A stretch of 64,000 nt of DNA from positions 4,340,001 to 4,404,000 of the forward strand of contig CP036290.1 in NCBI GenBank assembly GCA_007750655.1, in the 5' to 3' direction. The translations under genes and the position numbers were made by a program. Positions within the stretch are counted from its first letter, which is position 1, and every line of letters starts with the position of its first letter. The DNA is from Rohdeia mirabilis. GTDB taxonomy: Bacteria; Planctomycetota; UBA1135; GCA-002686595. Below are positions 19,261 to 27,637 of the stretch, one piece after another. Below the pieces are notes generated by a model. That model was not told the DNA's origin and searched no databases. It saw only the letters and a program-made list of their open reading frames with translations.

Positions 19261-19289
19261 ATCGTAGACAGGGGGCTGGGCCGATGCAA
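19261..19289 (-). promoter_or_regulatory. Promoter of tRNA-Val
   Basis: On the minus strand TTGCAT (19289-19284), a 17-base spacer, then TACGAT (19266-19261). The start would lie about 35 bases before the mature 5' end. This is one of the best -35/-10 pairs in the window. Confidence 0.6.
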
Positions 19290-19335
19290 GCGGCCGGCGC
19301 GGCCTTCGACCGCTGCAGCGCGGGTCCGAGTCGCC

Positions 19336-20025
19336 CTACTCCTCGGACGCCTCGTCCGGCTCCCCGAGGCGGCCCGAGACCACGTCGCGCAGGCGCGCTT
19401 CGGCCCGCCGCAGGAGCATCCGAGTGGCGTCCTCGGTGCGCCCGCCCATCCGCTCGCCGGCCTCGCGCAGGGAGAGGCCCTGGAAGAAGACCAAGGTGAT
19501 CGCCTTGCGGTGGTCGTCCGAGAGCTGTTCGAGCCCCTTGCGCAGGATCTCGAACTCCTCGTCGCGCGAGACGGCGCGCGTCACCGACAGGTCGTCGGCG
19601 GGCGGATCGATCGTGTGGCGCTCGTCGCCCTTCCCCACCTCCATCCCGCGCTCGCGTCCGACGTCGCGCTTGCCGGCGGAGTAGAACTCGGCCTTGTCGC
19701 GGATCTTGTTGTTGAGGATCTGGATCAGCCAGCGCAGCAGGCTGTCCTCGCCCTGATAGCTGTACTGGCCGAAGTCGCGCGTCGCCGCCCGGAACGTGGT
19801 CTGGGCCAGGTCGTCCGGTTCGAGGCGCGAACGCAGACGCGGGCCGAGGCGCTTGCGCGCGAGTCCGACGAGCAGACCGTGGTAGCGCGTGAACAACTCG
19901 TTCAGCGCCTCCGCTTCGCCCTCCTTGGCGCGGCCCACGAGATCGGCCACGTCGCCGCCCTCGAGTTCGTGGGGCGCCGGGTCGCGCTCAGCGTCACGCT
20001 GCGGTTCCTTGTCGTCGGGGGTCAT
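19336..20025 (-). CDS. RNA polymerase sigma-70 family factor (ECF type)
   Basis: A 229-residue sigma factor. Region 2 spans about residues 30-110 (LFTRYHGLLVGLARKRL, EPDDLAQTTFRAATRDF, LLRWLIQILNNKIRDKAE), and region 4 about residues 165-220 (LSDDHRKAITLVFFQGLSLREAGERMGG). An acidic linker separates them. I choose the ATG at 20025; an in-frame start 27 bases upstream is possible. This type of ECF factor is expanded in Planctomycetota. No anti-sigma factor or sensor kinase is adjacent, so its regulation cannot be read from context. Confidence 0.88.
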   Translation of the reverse strand: MTPDDKEPQRDAERDPAPHELEGGDVADLVGRAKEGEAEALNELFTRYHGLLVGLARKRLGPRLRSRLEPDDLAQTTFRAATRDFGQYSYQGEDSLLRWLIQILNNKIRDKAEFYSAGKRDVGRERGMEVGKGDERHTIDPPADDLSVTRAVSRDEEFEILRKGLEQLSDDHRKAITLVFFQGLSLREAGERMGGRTEDATRMLLRRAEARLRDVVSGRLGEPDEASEE

Positions 20026-20030
20026 GGGAA

Positions 20031-20062
20031 CGGGCCCGCCCGCGCACAGCACGGACGGGCCC
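20031..20062 (-). terminator. Possible weak hairpin after the FG-GAP gene
   Basis: CGGGCCCG occurs at 20031-20038 and again at 20055-20062; the 8-mer is self-complementary, so the two copies can pair. It lies downstream of the FG-GAP gene and overlaps the sigma gene leader. Confidence 0.3.
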
Positions 20063-20064
20063 GG

Positions 20065-20093
20065 ATCCTACGACACGGCGGGGAGGCCCCCAA
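20065..20093 (-). promoter_or_regulatory. Promoter of the ECF sigma gene
   Basis: On the minus strand TTGGGG (20093-20088), a 17-base spacer, then TAGGAT (20070-20065). The predicted transcript start is about 30 bases before the ATG at 20025. Confidence 0.45.
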
Positions 20094-20108
20094 CCGCTGC
20101 CGACCCGT

Positions 20109-21734
20109 TCACTGGAGGCGCACGCGCACCGGGTTGCTGACCTGGTCGAACAGGAACGTCGTCGAGTCGATGATCAGGTAGCAGTAGTGCAGCTCGAGGC
20201 CGGCGTAGGAGGGCGGCAGACCGCCCGGCATCAGGTAGGCCGACTCGGCCTCGCCGTTCGCGTCGAGCAGACCGATCGGGTTCGACAGACCCACGCCTCC
20301 GGAGTTGATCAGGAAGAGCGTGTAGGCGTCCACGTTGATCGGCACCGTGATGCCCGACGGCGCGTCGAGCGTGCCCGGACTCGTGCCCGACGCCGTTCCG
20401 ACCATGTAGTAGAAGTCGCCGGCGCGCGCGTCGGTGGCGCGCAGGTGGTGCGGCTGGCTGTCCGGACCGGGCAGGAACACGCGACTCCTGCCCTGGTAGA
20501 GGGTCCCGAGCACGTACTCGTGGGCCGCGCCGCTCGCGCCGAGAATGCCGTCGGGCTCCTCTTCGGAAGCGCCGACGAGCAGACGACCCCCGTCGAGCGC
20601 GAGCGCCGCGCCGAAGCGGTACGAGCCGAAGGTCCCCGGGCCACCCGCGGCGAGGAACTCGGTCTCGAGGCGCACCGAGGGACGCCACGTCCCGTTCGTG
20701 CGGCGCTCGAAGACGTGCACGGCGCCGATCGTCGCGGAGTGGGCGACGACCAGGTTCGGGCCCTCGAGGGCCACTGCGTTCATGACGACGCCGAAGCCGA
20801 CGTCGGACGCGGTCGGCACGCGCACGGCGTCCACCTGGGCCCAGGGACCACTGGGGAGCGAACGCTCGTACACGTACGCGGTGCCGGACAGCGAACTCGC
20901 GTCGGCGGGGATCCCGGGCGCCGTGACCGCCAGCCGACTCCCATCGACCTCGAAGCGGCTCCCGAACTGCTCACCCCCACCGGTCGCGCTGGAGAACCAC
21001 TGGACCTGCGTCCACGTGCCGGGCGCGGTCTCCTCGAAGACGAAGACGGCGCCGCCGTCGAGCGCGGCGATGTCGCTGCCGACCGCTCCGACGTAGGCGC
21101 GACCGCCCGACCACTGGACGTGGCCGCCGATCCGGTCCCCGGCAGCGGACGCGGAGGGAACGAGTTGCGCGATGTGGTCCCACAGACCCGTGCTCGCGTC
21201 GCGCTCGTAGACGTGCGCGGCACCCGTGTTGCCGTTGGCGCCGGGCGCGCCGACGAGCGCGAGGTCGCCGTCGAGATCCACGCTGAGACCGAAGAGATCG
21301 TCCGCGGCACTGGCGGGTGCCGTCATGAAGCCGCCCACCACGGACCAGGTGCCGGCCGAGAAGCGCGTGCCGTAGACGCGGCCCGCCTGACCCGGTCGCC
21401 CAGGATCTCCGACCAGACCTCGGTCGCCGGAGAGGGAGACCGCGCCACCGAAGTAGCGTCCGGCCGTCGGCGCACTGAGGTTGACGACCACGTCCCACGA
21501 GCCGTCGGGAGCGCGCTCGTAGAAGGACACGAAGGGATCGGAGAAGATGAACGTGCCGCCACCGGACGTGACCGCGGCGCGATCGCCTTCGATGTCCATG
21601 GCGACGCCGGCGTTGACGGTCAGGAAGGGCTGCTGGATCAGCTCCTGCGGTTGTGCCCGTTCGATCTGGGCCGAGGCGAGCGGCGCCGCGGCCGTGAACG
21701 CGAGGGTGGCGAGGATGGAGGAGTTCAGTTTCAC
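20109..21734 (-). CDS. Secreted FG-GAP repeat protein with shared C-terminal module
   Basis: A 541-residue protein with GTG start and signal peptide (LAFTAAAPLASAQ). Residues about 30-410 hold seven or so FG-GAP/integrin-like blades, each of the form FG..VSL.GD..LVGAPG followed by G.A.VYER (for example GDLALVGAPGANGNTGAAHVY), building a beta-propeller. The last 110 residues are a separate module (INVDAYTLFLINS, LLDANGEAES, LELHYCYLIID, DQVSNPVRVRLQ) shared with other secreted proteins here. Probably an extracellular or surface protein; ligand unknown. A TAGGCT -10-like box lies at 21899-21904. Confidence 0.85.
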   Translation of the reverse strand: MKLNSSILATLAFTAAAPLASAQIERAQPQELIQQPFLTVNAGVAMDIEGDRAAVTSGGGTFIFSDPFVSFYERAPDGSWDVVVNLSAPTAGRYFGGAVSLSGDRGLVGDPGRPGQAGRVYGTRFSAGTWSVVGGFMTAPASAADDLFGLSVDLDGDLALVGAPGANGNTGAAHVYERDASTGLWDHIAQLVPSASAAGDRIGGHVQWSGGRAYVGAVGSDIAALDGGAVFVFEETAPGTWTQVQWFSSATGGGEQFGSRFEVDGSRLAVTAPGIPADASSLSGTAYVYERSLPSGPWAQVDAVRVPTASDVGFGVVMNAVALEGPNLVVAHSATIGAVHVFERRTNGTWRPSVRLETEFLAAGGPGTFGSYRFGAALALDGGRLLVGASEEEPDGILGASGAAHEYVLGTLYQGRSRVFLPGPDSQPHHLRATDARAGDFYYMVGTASGTSPGTLDAPSGITVPINVDAYTLFLINSGGVGLSNPIGLLDANGEAESAYLMPGGLPPSYAGLELHYCYLIIDSTTFLFDQVSNPVRVRLQ

Positions 21735-22061
21735 GAGTGGACCTCTCTCGAGTCGTCGTTGCGAGGGGGTGACCGCGCCGGGGGGGCGAGCGCAGCGTCG
21801 TGCTGCGGATCGGTCGACCGGGGCACTGAAGGGCGAAAGGAGCCGAGGGTGCGGCGAGGCGCACCCCGTGGCTCGCGGGGCGCCGGTGCCCTGTTCCGAG
21901 CCTAGCGCGCGCTCGAATGCCGTGGTGTGAAGATTGCGGGCTCTCCCTCGTGGGTCCGGCTCGCACGCCCTGCGCGCGCGGCGAAGCGGACCCGAACGCT
22001 AACCGCCCCCGCCCGCGCCATCCGATTGGCGCACGGCGGGGGCGGTTCGTCCGTCTCGGCC
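21735..22061. other. 327-bp gap between the FG-GAP and Kelch genes
   Basis: There is no gene. It contains the leader of the FG-GAP gene, a -10-like TAGGCT on the minus strand (21904-21899), and near its right end the hairpin that follows the Kelch gene. Confidence 0.6.
22001..22047 (-). terminator. Hairpin after the Kelch gene
   Basis: AACCGCCCCCGCC (22001-22013) pairs with 22035-22047. An inner helix of GCGCCA (22015-22020) with TGGCGC (22027-22032) continues it after a small internal bulge. It begins 15 bases after the Kelch stop. Confidence 0.65.
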
Positions 22062-23624
22062 CTACTGGGGCAGGACGAAGGTCTCGGCCGTGAGGTCCGT
22101 CGCGCCGCCCAGAGCCGACAGCGCCTCGCCCGTGGTCAGCGCGCGCGGGTGCAGGCCCGGATCGGTGACGACGACCGGCGCGATCGGCCGCGCCATCAGC
22201 TGCACGCCCGCGGTGACCCACGAGGTGCCGGCTGCGTCGAGGTACTCGATCGCGTCCGCGGGCGCACCGGACGTGGTGGTCACGTCGACGGTGGCCAGTC
22301 CACCGATCAACGTGGGGCGACGGCCGGGTGCGATCACCAACTCACCGTAGGCGCGGGCCTGCGAGATGGACGGGCCGTTCGACCAGCTGTTCGCGATCGG
22401 GTCGTAGATGCGGCTGTCCGCGCGCGAGGCGAAGGTCTGGGTCAGGACGTCGCCGTCCGCGCCACCGACCAGCATCACGCGACCGTCGTCGAGACGTGCC
22501 TGGGCGTGGAACGCGCGGCCACTCGAGAAGGTGCCGGCCGCGGAGAAGCTGTTCGTGACCGGGTCGTAGCGGCGCGCGTCGTTGCTGAACGACGGCAGCG
22601 GCAGACCGAGGAAGATCGTCACCGCGAGACCGCCCGTGACGAGCACCCTGCCGTCGGCGAGCGCGGTGGCGCGGTGTCCGATGCGGCGCTGGGGCAGGTT
22701 GGGGCCGTTGCTCCAGGTGTTCGACGCCACGTCGTAGACGCGCGTGGACTGGAGCACCTGTCCCAGAGCCGCCAGCGGATCCGAGAAGTCGATGCTGGAG
22801 GTTCCGCCGGTGACCAGAACCTTGTTGCCGGGCAGGAGCGTCGCCGTGTGGAAGACGCGCGGCGTGTCCATGGTCGACGTGGCGATCGTCGCACCGGTCG
22901 TCGAGTTGATGCGCTCGACCGACGCCGTCGGATTCCCGGCCGCGTCCGTGCCGCCGATGATCAGGACCGAACGGTCGGGCAGCAACGTCGCGGTGTGCGC
23001 GGAGCGCGGCGTCGTGAGTCCGTTCGGCAGCACGCGGAACGAGCCCAGCTCGCGGTCGTAGCGCAGGACGTTGCCCTCGCCCTGGTCGAAGCCCGCGGCG
23101 TCGCGCGCCACCCCACCGACCAGGAGCGCGTCACCGCCGGGGATGGCGGTCGCGGTGTGGCCGTTGAGCCCCAGCGGCGCGTCCTCGACCGTGTACGTCG
23201 AACCGGCGGTCGACGAGAGCCTGAACGCCGCGCGGTTCGAGATCTCGTCGACGAGCGTGGTCGCGCCCGGCAACGAGATGCACTGGGCGTGGATCACGCC
23301 GCCCGCGAGCGCCGGCGTGGAGGGCAGGACGAAGTTCACGACGGCGTCGCCGTTGCCGTCGAGGCCGCCGATGACCCAGTACGAGAACAGGTCGAGCCCG
23401 ACCTCGAGTTCGCGCGTGTCGGTCGGGTCGAACGACGCGATCGGCAGCGGCCCGGTGTTCCCCGACGGGATCAGGACGTAGGCCGCGAACGGCGCGCCGC
23501 CGTCGATCTCGTAGCGCAGCAGCGAACCGAGCGTGCCGCCGATCCGATCGAGCGAGAGTTGGGCGGACGCTTCGGGAGCGAGCGCGGCGGAAGCGAGGAC
23601 GAGGCCGAGAGCGAGAGAGCGCAT
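22062..23624 (-). CDS. Secreted Kelch-repeat beta-propeller protein
   Basis: A 520-residue protein with signal peptide (LALGLVLASAALAPEASAQ). Residues about 23-140 carry the module found at the C-terminus of other secreted proteins here (GLDLFSYWVIGGLDGNGDAV, ISNRAAFRL). From about residue 150 on, Kelch blades follow: GHTATAIPGGDALLVGG, AHTATLLPDRSVLIIGG, FHTATLLPGNKVLVTGG, GHRATALADGRVLVTGG and FHAQARLDDGRVMLVGG. The leader is C-rich without Shine-Dalgarno; a TAGGAT box lies at 23665-23670. Probably extracellular, with a carbohydrate or protein binding role; the ligand is unknown. Confidence 0.87.
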   Translation of the reverse strand: MRSLALGLVLASAALAPEASAQLSLDRIGGTLGSLLRYEIDGGAPFAAYVLIPSGNTGPLPIASFDPTDTRELEVGLDLFSYWVIGGLDGNGDAVVNFVLPSTPALAGGVIHAQCISLPGATTLVDEISNRAAFRLSSTAGSTYTVEDAPLGLNGHTATAIPGGDALLVGGVARDAAGFDQGEGNVLRYDRELGSFRVLPNGLTTPRSAHTATLLPDRSVLIIGGTDAAGNPTASVERINSTTGATIATSTMDTPRVFHTATLLPGNKVLVTGGTSSIDFSDPLAALGQVLQSTRVYDVASNTWSNGPNLPQRRIGHRATALADGRVLVTGGLAVTIFLGLPLPSFSNDARRYDPVTNSFSAAGTFSSGRAFHAQARLDDGRVMLVGGADGDVLTQTFASRADSRIYDPIANSWSNGPSISQARAYGELVIAPGRRPTLIGGLATVDVTTTSGAPADAIEYLDAAGTSWVTAGVQLMARPIAPVVVTDPGLHPRALTTGEALSALGGATDLTAETFVLPQ

Positions 23625-23786
23625 TGGGGGGAGTGTCGGGGGGACGCGGAACGGTGAATCGAAGATCCTAGCCCGGCCCCAGCGGTCGCGCTCGGGCGGG
23701 CTGGTCGACCGCGCGCCCCGGCGGCCACTTGGGCCCTCTCGGATGCCCGCGCCGTCGAACCATCCTTCGGCCTCGCCCCCCGCGCC

Positions 23787-25901
23787 TCACTCGCCGCGCA
23801 CGAAGGCGGTGAAGGCCTCCTCGTCGAGCACTTTCACTCCCAGTTCCTGCGCCTTCTTCAGCTTCGATCCGGGCTTGTCGCCGGCCACGAGGAACGCGGT
23901 CTTCGCACTGACCGACGACGACACCTTGCCGCCCTGGGCCTCGACGATCGCCTTGGCCTCGGCGCGCGAGTAGGACTCGAGCGTGCCGGTGACGACGACG
24001 CTCAGGCCTTCGAAGACACCGCCGCCGGCGCGCCGTTCGAGCGGAACCACGCGCACGCCGCCTGCTGCGAAGCGTTCGAGCAGCTCGAGGTTGCGCGGCT
24101 CGTCGAACCAGGCGCTGACCTTGCGCGCCGCCACTTCGCCGATGCCGTCGATCGCGAGGAAGTCCTCCTCGGTCGCGGCGCGCAGGCCGTCGAGGTCGCC
24201 GAACGCGCCGGCCAGCAGCTTCGCCGTGGACGGGCCGACCTCGTCGATGCGCAGCGCCACGAGGAAGCGATCGAACGGGATCGTGCGCCGTTCTTCGAGC
24301 TGAGCCATCAGGTTGTCGGCCGACTTCGCTCCCCAACGATCGAGCTCGACCAACGCGTCGCGCTCGAGGTGGAAGACGTCGGCGGGTGAGTGCACGAGCT
24401 CCGCGTCGATCAGCTGTTGGATCAGTTTCGGCCCCAGGCGATCGATGTCGAACGCGCCGCGCCCGCACAGCACCTCGAGGCGCCCGACCAACTGCGGCGG
24501 ACAGCCGAAACGGTTCGGGCAGCGCCAGAACTTGCCTTCCGCGACGGCCTCGGTGCCACAGGCCGGACAGTGGCTCGGCATCTGGAACTCGGCGCGCCAA
24601 GCGTGGAAGACGCCCGTGCGCACCGCGCCGTCGGTGTCCTTCAGCGAGTCCGGAAGGCTCGCGTCCCAATCCTTCGGCGCGTCGCCGGCCGCGGAGCGCG
24701 AAACCCCTTCGACCTGCGGGATCACGTCGCCGGCGCGGTAGACGAAGACGCGGTCGCCCACGCGCACGCCCAGGTTGGCCACGTGGTCGGCGTTGTGCAA
24801 CGTCGCATGGCGCACGGTCACGCCACCGACGTCGACCGGTTCGAGGTGCGCGCGCGGCGTCAGTCGACCGTTCGCACCGACCTGTACCTCGATCGCGCGC
24901 AGGGTGCTGACCGCCTCGAGCGCGGCGAACTTGTGCGCGTACTGCCAACGCAGCGTGCGCGTGCGCGAACCCAGCCGCTCGCGCAGGGCGAGGTCGTCGA
25001 TCTTCGCCACGACGCCGTCCATGTCGTAGGGCACGTCGTCGCGCCGCGCCTCGAGCTCGTCGTGGTACGCGATCCGCGCGTCGCGCCCCACGACGCGCCG
25101 GCGCAGCCCGCTGTCGGCGAAGCCCCACGCGTGCAGCGCCTCCATCGTCTCGGTGTGCGTCGCGAACGCCGCGCCTTCGCTGCGCGCCACGCCGTACGGG
25201 AAGAACTGCAGGGGATAGCGCGCGACCTCGGCCGGATCGTTGCGTCGCACGGCGCCGGAGGTGGCGTTGCGCGGGTTGGCGAGGATGGTCTCACCGCGCT
25301 CCTCGCGCCGCTCGTTGAGGCGCGCGAACGCGTCGCGACGCATGAGGACCTCGCCGCGCACCTCGAGGAGTGCGGGCACCGCGGGCGCTGCGTCGCCGAC
25401 GAGCTGGAGCGGCAGATCGCGCACCGTGCGCAGGTTCGCGGTCACGTCCTCCCCCACCGCGCCGTCGCCGCGTGTGACGCAGCGCGTGAGCTTCCCGTCC
25501 ACGTAGAGCAGCGACGCGCTGACCCCGTCGAACTTGGGCTCGAGCGACCAGGCGATGGCTTCGAGTTCGTTCGCCTCCAGCTTCAAGAAGCGCCCCAGGC
25601 TCGTCACGAAGTCGTCCACCTCCTCGGTGGTGAACAGGCTGTCGATCGACAGCATGGGCACCTCGTGCGCGACCTTGTCGAAGCTCGTGCCCTCGGGCAG
25701 CGGCGCGCCGACGCGCTGGGTCGGGCTCGCGTCGTCGACGAGCTCCGGATGCTGCGCCTCGAGCGCCTGCAGCTCGCGATAGAGCGCGTCGTACTCGGCG
25801 TCGCTGACGTGCGACACGCCCTCGTGGTAGTAGAGACGCGCGTACTCGGTCAGATCGCGCCGCAGTTGTTCGACTCTGGCTTCGACCTTCTTCGCAGGCA
25901 T
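23787..25901 (-). CDS. ligA: NAD-dependent DNA ligase
   Basis: A 704-residue LigA, full length. Domain Ia has RLYYHEGVSHVSDAEYD; the adenylation domain has the catalytic lysine in LEPKFDGVSAS (KxDG, Lys123) and later YDMDGVVAKIDD and WQYAHKF. The OB domain has GDRVFVYRAGDVIPQV. The zinc finger is CPACG plus CPNRFGC, the helix-hairpin-helix region includes IDGIGEVAARKV, and a BRCT domain (SVVVTGTLESYSRAEAKAI) ends the protein. It seals nicks in replication and repair. The start lies in a 26-bp divergent promoter shared with the acyltransferase gene. Confidence 0.97.
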   Translation of the reverse strand: MPAKKVEARVEQLRRDLTEYARLYYHEGVSHVSDAEYDALYRELQALEAQHPELVDDASPTQRVGAPLPEGTSFDKVAHEVPMLSIDSLFTTEEVDDFVTSLGRFLKLEANELEAIAWSLEPKFDGVSASLLYVDGKLTRCVTRGDGAVGEDVTANLRTVRDLPLQLVGDAAPAVPALLEVRGEVLMRRDAFARLNERREERGETILANPRNATSGAVRRNDPAEVARYPLQFFPYGVARSEGAAFATHTETMEALHAWGFADSGLRRRVVGRDARIAYHDELEARRDDVPYDMDGVVAKIDDLALRERLGSRTRTLRWQYAHKFAALEAVSTLRAIEVQVGANGRLTPRAHLEPVDVGGVTVRHATLHNADHVANLGVRVGDRVFVYRAGDVIPQVEGVSRSAAGDAPKDWDASLPDSLKDTDGAVRTGVFHAWRAEFQMPSHCPACGTEAVAEGKFWRCPNRFGCPPQLVGRLEVLCGRGAFDIDRLGPKLIQQLIDAELVHSPADVFHLERDALVELDRWGAKSADNLMAQLEERRTIPFDRFLVALRIDEVGPSTAKLLAGAFGDLDGLRAATEEDFLAIDGIGEVAARKVSAWFDEPRNLELLERFAAGGVRVVPLERRAGGGVFEGLSVVVTGTLESYSRAEAKAIVEAQGGKVSSSVSAKTAFLVAGDKPGSKLKKAQELGVKVLDEEAFTAFVRGE

Positions 25902-25909
25902 GGGGCCAA

Positions 25910-25919
25910 ACGGTACCGT
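25910..25919. promoter_or_regulatory. Palindromic divergent promoter between ligA and plsC-like gene
   Basis: The perfect palindrome ACGGTACCGT is centred in the 26-bp intergenic region. Each strand reads TACCGT, a plausible -10 box, and each ends exactly 8 bases before the start codon of the gene it faces (ATG 25901 on minus, GTG 25928 on plus). Any -35 region would lie inside the neighbouring gene. Both transcripts would be leaderless. Confidence 0.4.
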
Positions 25920-25927
25920 CGGGCCCA

Positions 25928-27262
25928 GTGAAACGCCCGCTGATGTCCCTGTTCCGCCGCCTGTCGCGGATCTACTACCGCTTCGAACGGATCGGGGCGC
26001 CGCTGCCGGAGGACGGTCCGCTGATCCTCGTGGCGAACCACGTCAACGGCCTGCTCGATCCCGCGGCGATGCTGCACTTCGGCGAGCGCGAACTGTGCTT
26101 CCTGGGCAAGGAACCGCTGCTGCGCATGCCGCTCTTCGGTTGGCTGTTCCGCTCGATGGAGGTGGTCCCCGTCTTCCGCGCGGAGGACGGCGCCGACACC
26201 AACCAGAACCTGCGCACGTTCGAGGCCGTGTGGAGAGCGCTCGAATCGGGCCGGACGATCGTGATGTTTCCCGAGGGCAAGAGCCACGACCTGCCGGGCC
26301 TGCAGCCGATCAAGACCGGCGCCGCGCGCATGGCGCTGGGTACGGATCCGAGCCGAGCGGGCGAAGTGCGCATCGTCCCGGTCGGCATCGTCTACGAGCG
26401 CAAGAAGCGCTTCGGCTCGCGCGCGACGCTGCTGGCCCACGAGGCGATCGACGCCGGCGCCTATCGGACCGCGGGCGGTTCGGCGGACCGCGAGGCGGTG
26501 CTGGCGCTGACGGCGCGCGTCGAGGCCGCTCTGCGCGACGTGACCGTCGACGTCGTCGATCACGAGGACCGCCCGATCCTCGAGATCGCCGAGCGCATCT
26601 GGAACCCCGCTCCCGGCCGCGAGCGCGTCGAGCGTCTGGCGGCCCTCGCGCGCGCGTCGGCGGACCTGCGTCAGAGCGACCCGGCGCGCATCGAGCGGCT
26701 GCGCGGACGACTCGCGGCCTTCGCCGAGTGCCTCGGTCCGCTGGGCGCCTCCGTCGACCACCTCGACCTGCGCGTCGGGCCCGCGGGCGCGCTGGCCGCG
26801 ACGTTGCGCATCCTCTTCGGCCTGCTCGTGCACGTGCCGCTGATCGCGGTGGCGGCGGTCTGGTGGGCGGTCCCGGTCCTGCTGATGCACCTGATCGGTT
26901 CGCGTGCGATCCGAAAGCCCGACCTGTACGGCACCTACAAGGCGCTGGCGAGCTTCGTGCTGGTCCCGATCTGGCACGTGGCGCTGTGCCTGTGGATCTG
27001 GCTCGGACTCGGGGCCGGTGGCTCGGCCCTCGCAGGGTTCCTGCTGGCTCCGCCGATCGGCGTCCTGGCCGTGCACGGCTTCCGGCGCGAGCGGTGGCTG
27101 TGGCGCGAGGCCCTGGTGTTCGCACGACTGGCGCTGTCGGGCCGGATGGTCGAGCGCCTGCGGCTCGAGCGCGCCGATCTGGCCGCCGAGATCGAAGCCT
27201 TGGCGGCGACGGTGCCCACGGAGCAGCGACGCATGGGTGGAATCGGCGCCGTCCAGGCCTAG
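25928..27262 (+). CDS. PlsC-like 1-acylglycerol-3-phosphate acyltransferase
   Basis: A 444-residue protein. The N-terminal 240 residues are an acyltransferase domain with VANHVNGLLDP (NHx4D catalytic motif), the glycerol-phosphate loop region FLGKEPLLRMPLFGWLF, and FPEGKSH (block III). The C-terminal half has three or four hydrophobic segments (TLRILFGLLVHVPLIAVAAV, WHVALCLWIWLGLGA, GFLLAPPIGVLAVHG) not found in plain PlsC, so it may act on a membrane substrate. GTG start; an ATG five codons later is an alternative. Likely role: phospholipid or related glycerolipid acylation. Confidence 0.85.
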   Translation: MKRPLMSLFRRLSRIYYRFERIGAPLPEDGPLILVANHVNGLLDPAAMLHFGERELCFLGKEPLLRMPLFGWLFRSMEVVPVFRAEDGADTNQNLRTFEAVWRALESGRTIVMFPEGKSHDLPGLQPIKTGAARMALGTDPSRAGEVRIVPVGIVYERKKRFGSRATLLAHEAIDAGAYRTAGGSADREAVLALTARVEAALRDVTVDVVDHEDRPILEIAERIWNPAPGRERVERLAALARASADLRQSDPARIERLRGRLAAFAECLGPLGASVDHLDLRVGPAGALAATLRILFGLLVHVPLIAVAAVWWAVPVLLMHLIGSRAIRKPDLYGTYKALASFVLVPIWHVALCLWIWLGLGAGGSALAGFLLAPPIGVLAVHGFRRERWLWREALVFARLALSGRMVERLRLERADLAAEIEALAATVPTEQRRMGGIGAVQA

Positions 27263-27333
27263 GCTCTGCACTTCCCACGAGGCCCCTCCGACGGAGCGGA
27301 CCCGCACCACCGCAACGACAGCGGACCGTTCCC

Positions 27334-27576
27334 ATGGCGAAAGAGATCGAGATCTACACCTGGACCACTTGCCCCTTCTGCGTGCAGGCGAAGGCCCACC
27401 TGAACTCGAAGGGCCTGCCCTTCACCGAGTACGTGATGGACGGCAAGGACATCGAGCTCAACGCGAAGAAGCGCGAGTACGACCACTGGACCGTGCCGAT
27501 CGTCGTGGTCGACGGCGTCTGCATCGGCGGCGCGACCGAGCTGCGCGCGCTGGACCGCGCGGGCGGACTGGACTGA
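27334..27576 (+). CDS. Glutaredoxin
   Basis: An 80-residue glutaredoxin, full length for the GrxC class. Motifs are YTWTTCPFCVQAKAHL (CPFC active site), TVPIVVVDGVCIGG (cis-Pro and glutathione-binding) and ELRALDRAGGL. It reduces disulfides and glutathionylated proteins with glutathione or a related thiol. The ATG at 27334 gives the canonical short N-terminus. It follows the acyltransferase gene by 71 bases and may share its transcript. Confidence 0.92.
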   Translation: MAKEIEIYTWTTCPFCVQAKAHLNSKGLPFTEYVMDGKDIELNAKKREYDHWTVPIVVVDGVCIGGATELRALDRAGGLD

Positions 27577-27637
27577 GGCGGGCGGGTCCGCCGCGATTCG
27601 AAGCGGTCCCGTACGCTGCGATCACGTCGGCCGAGAT

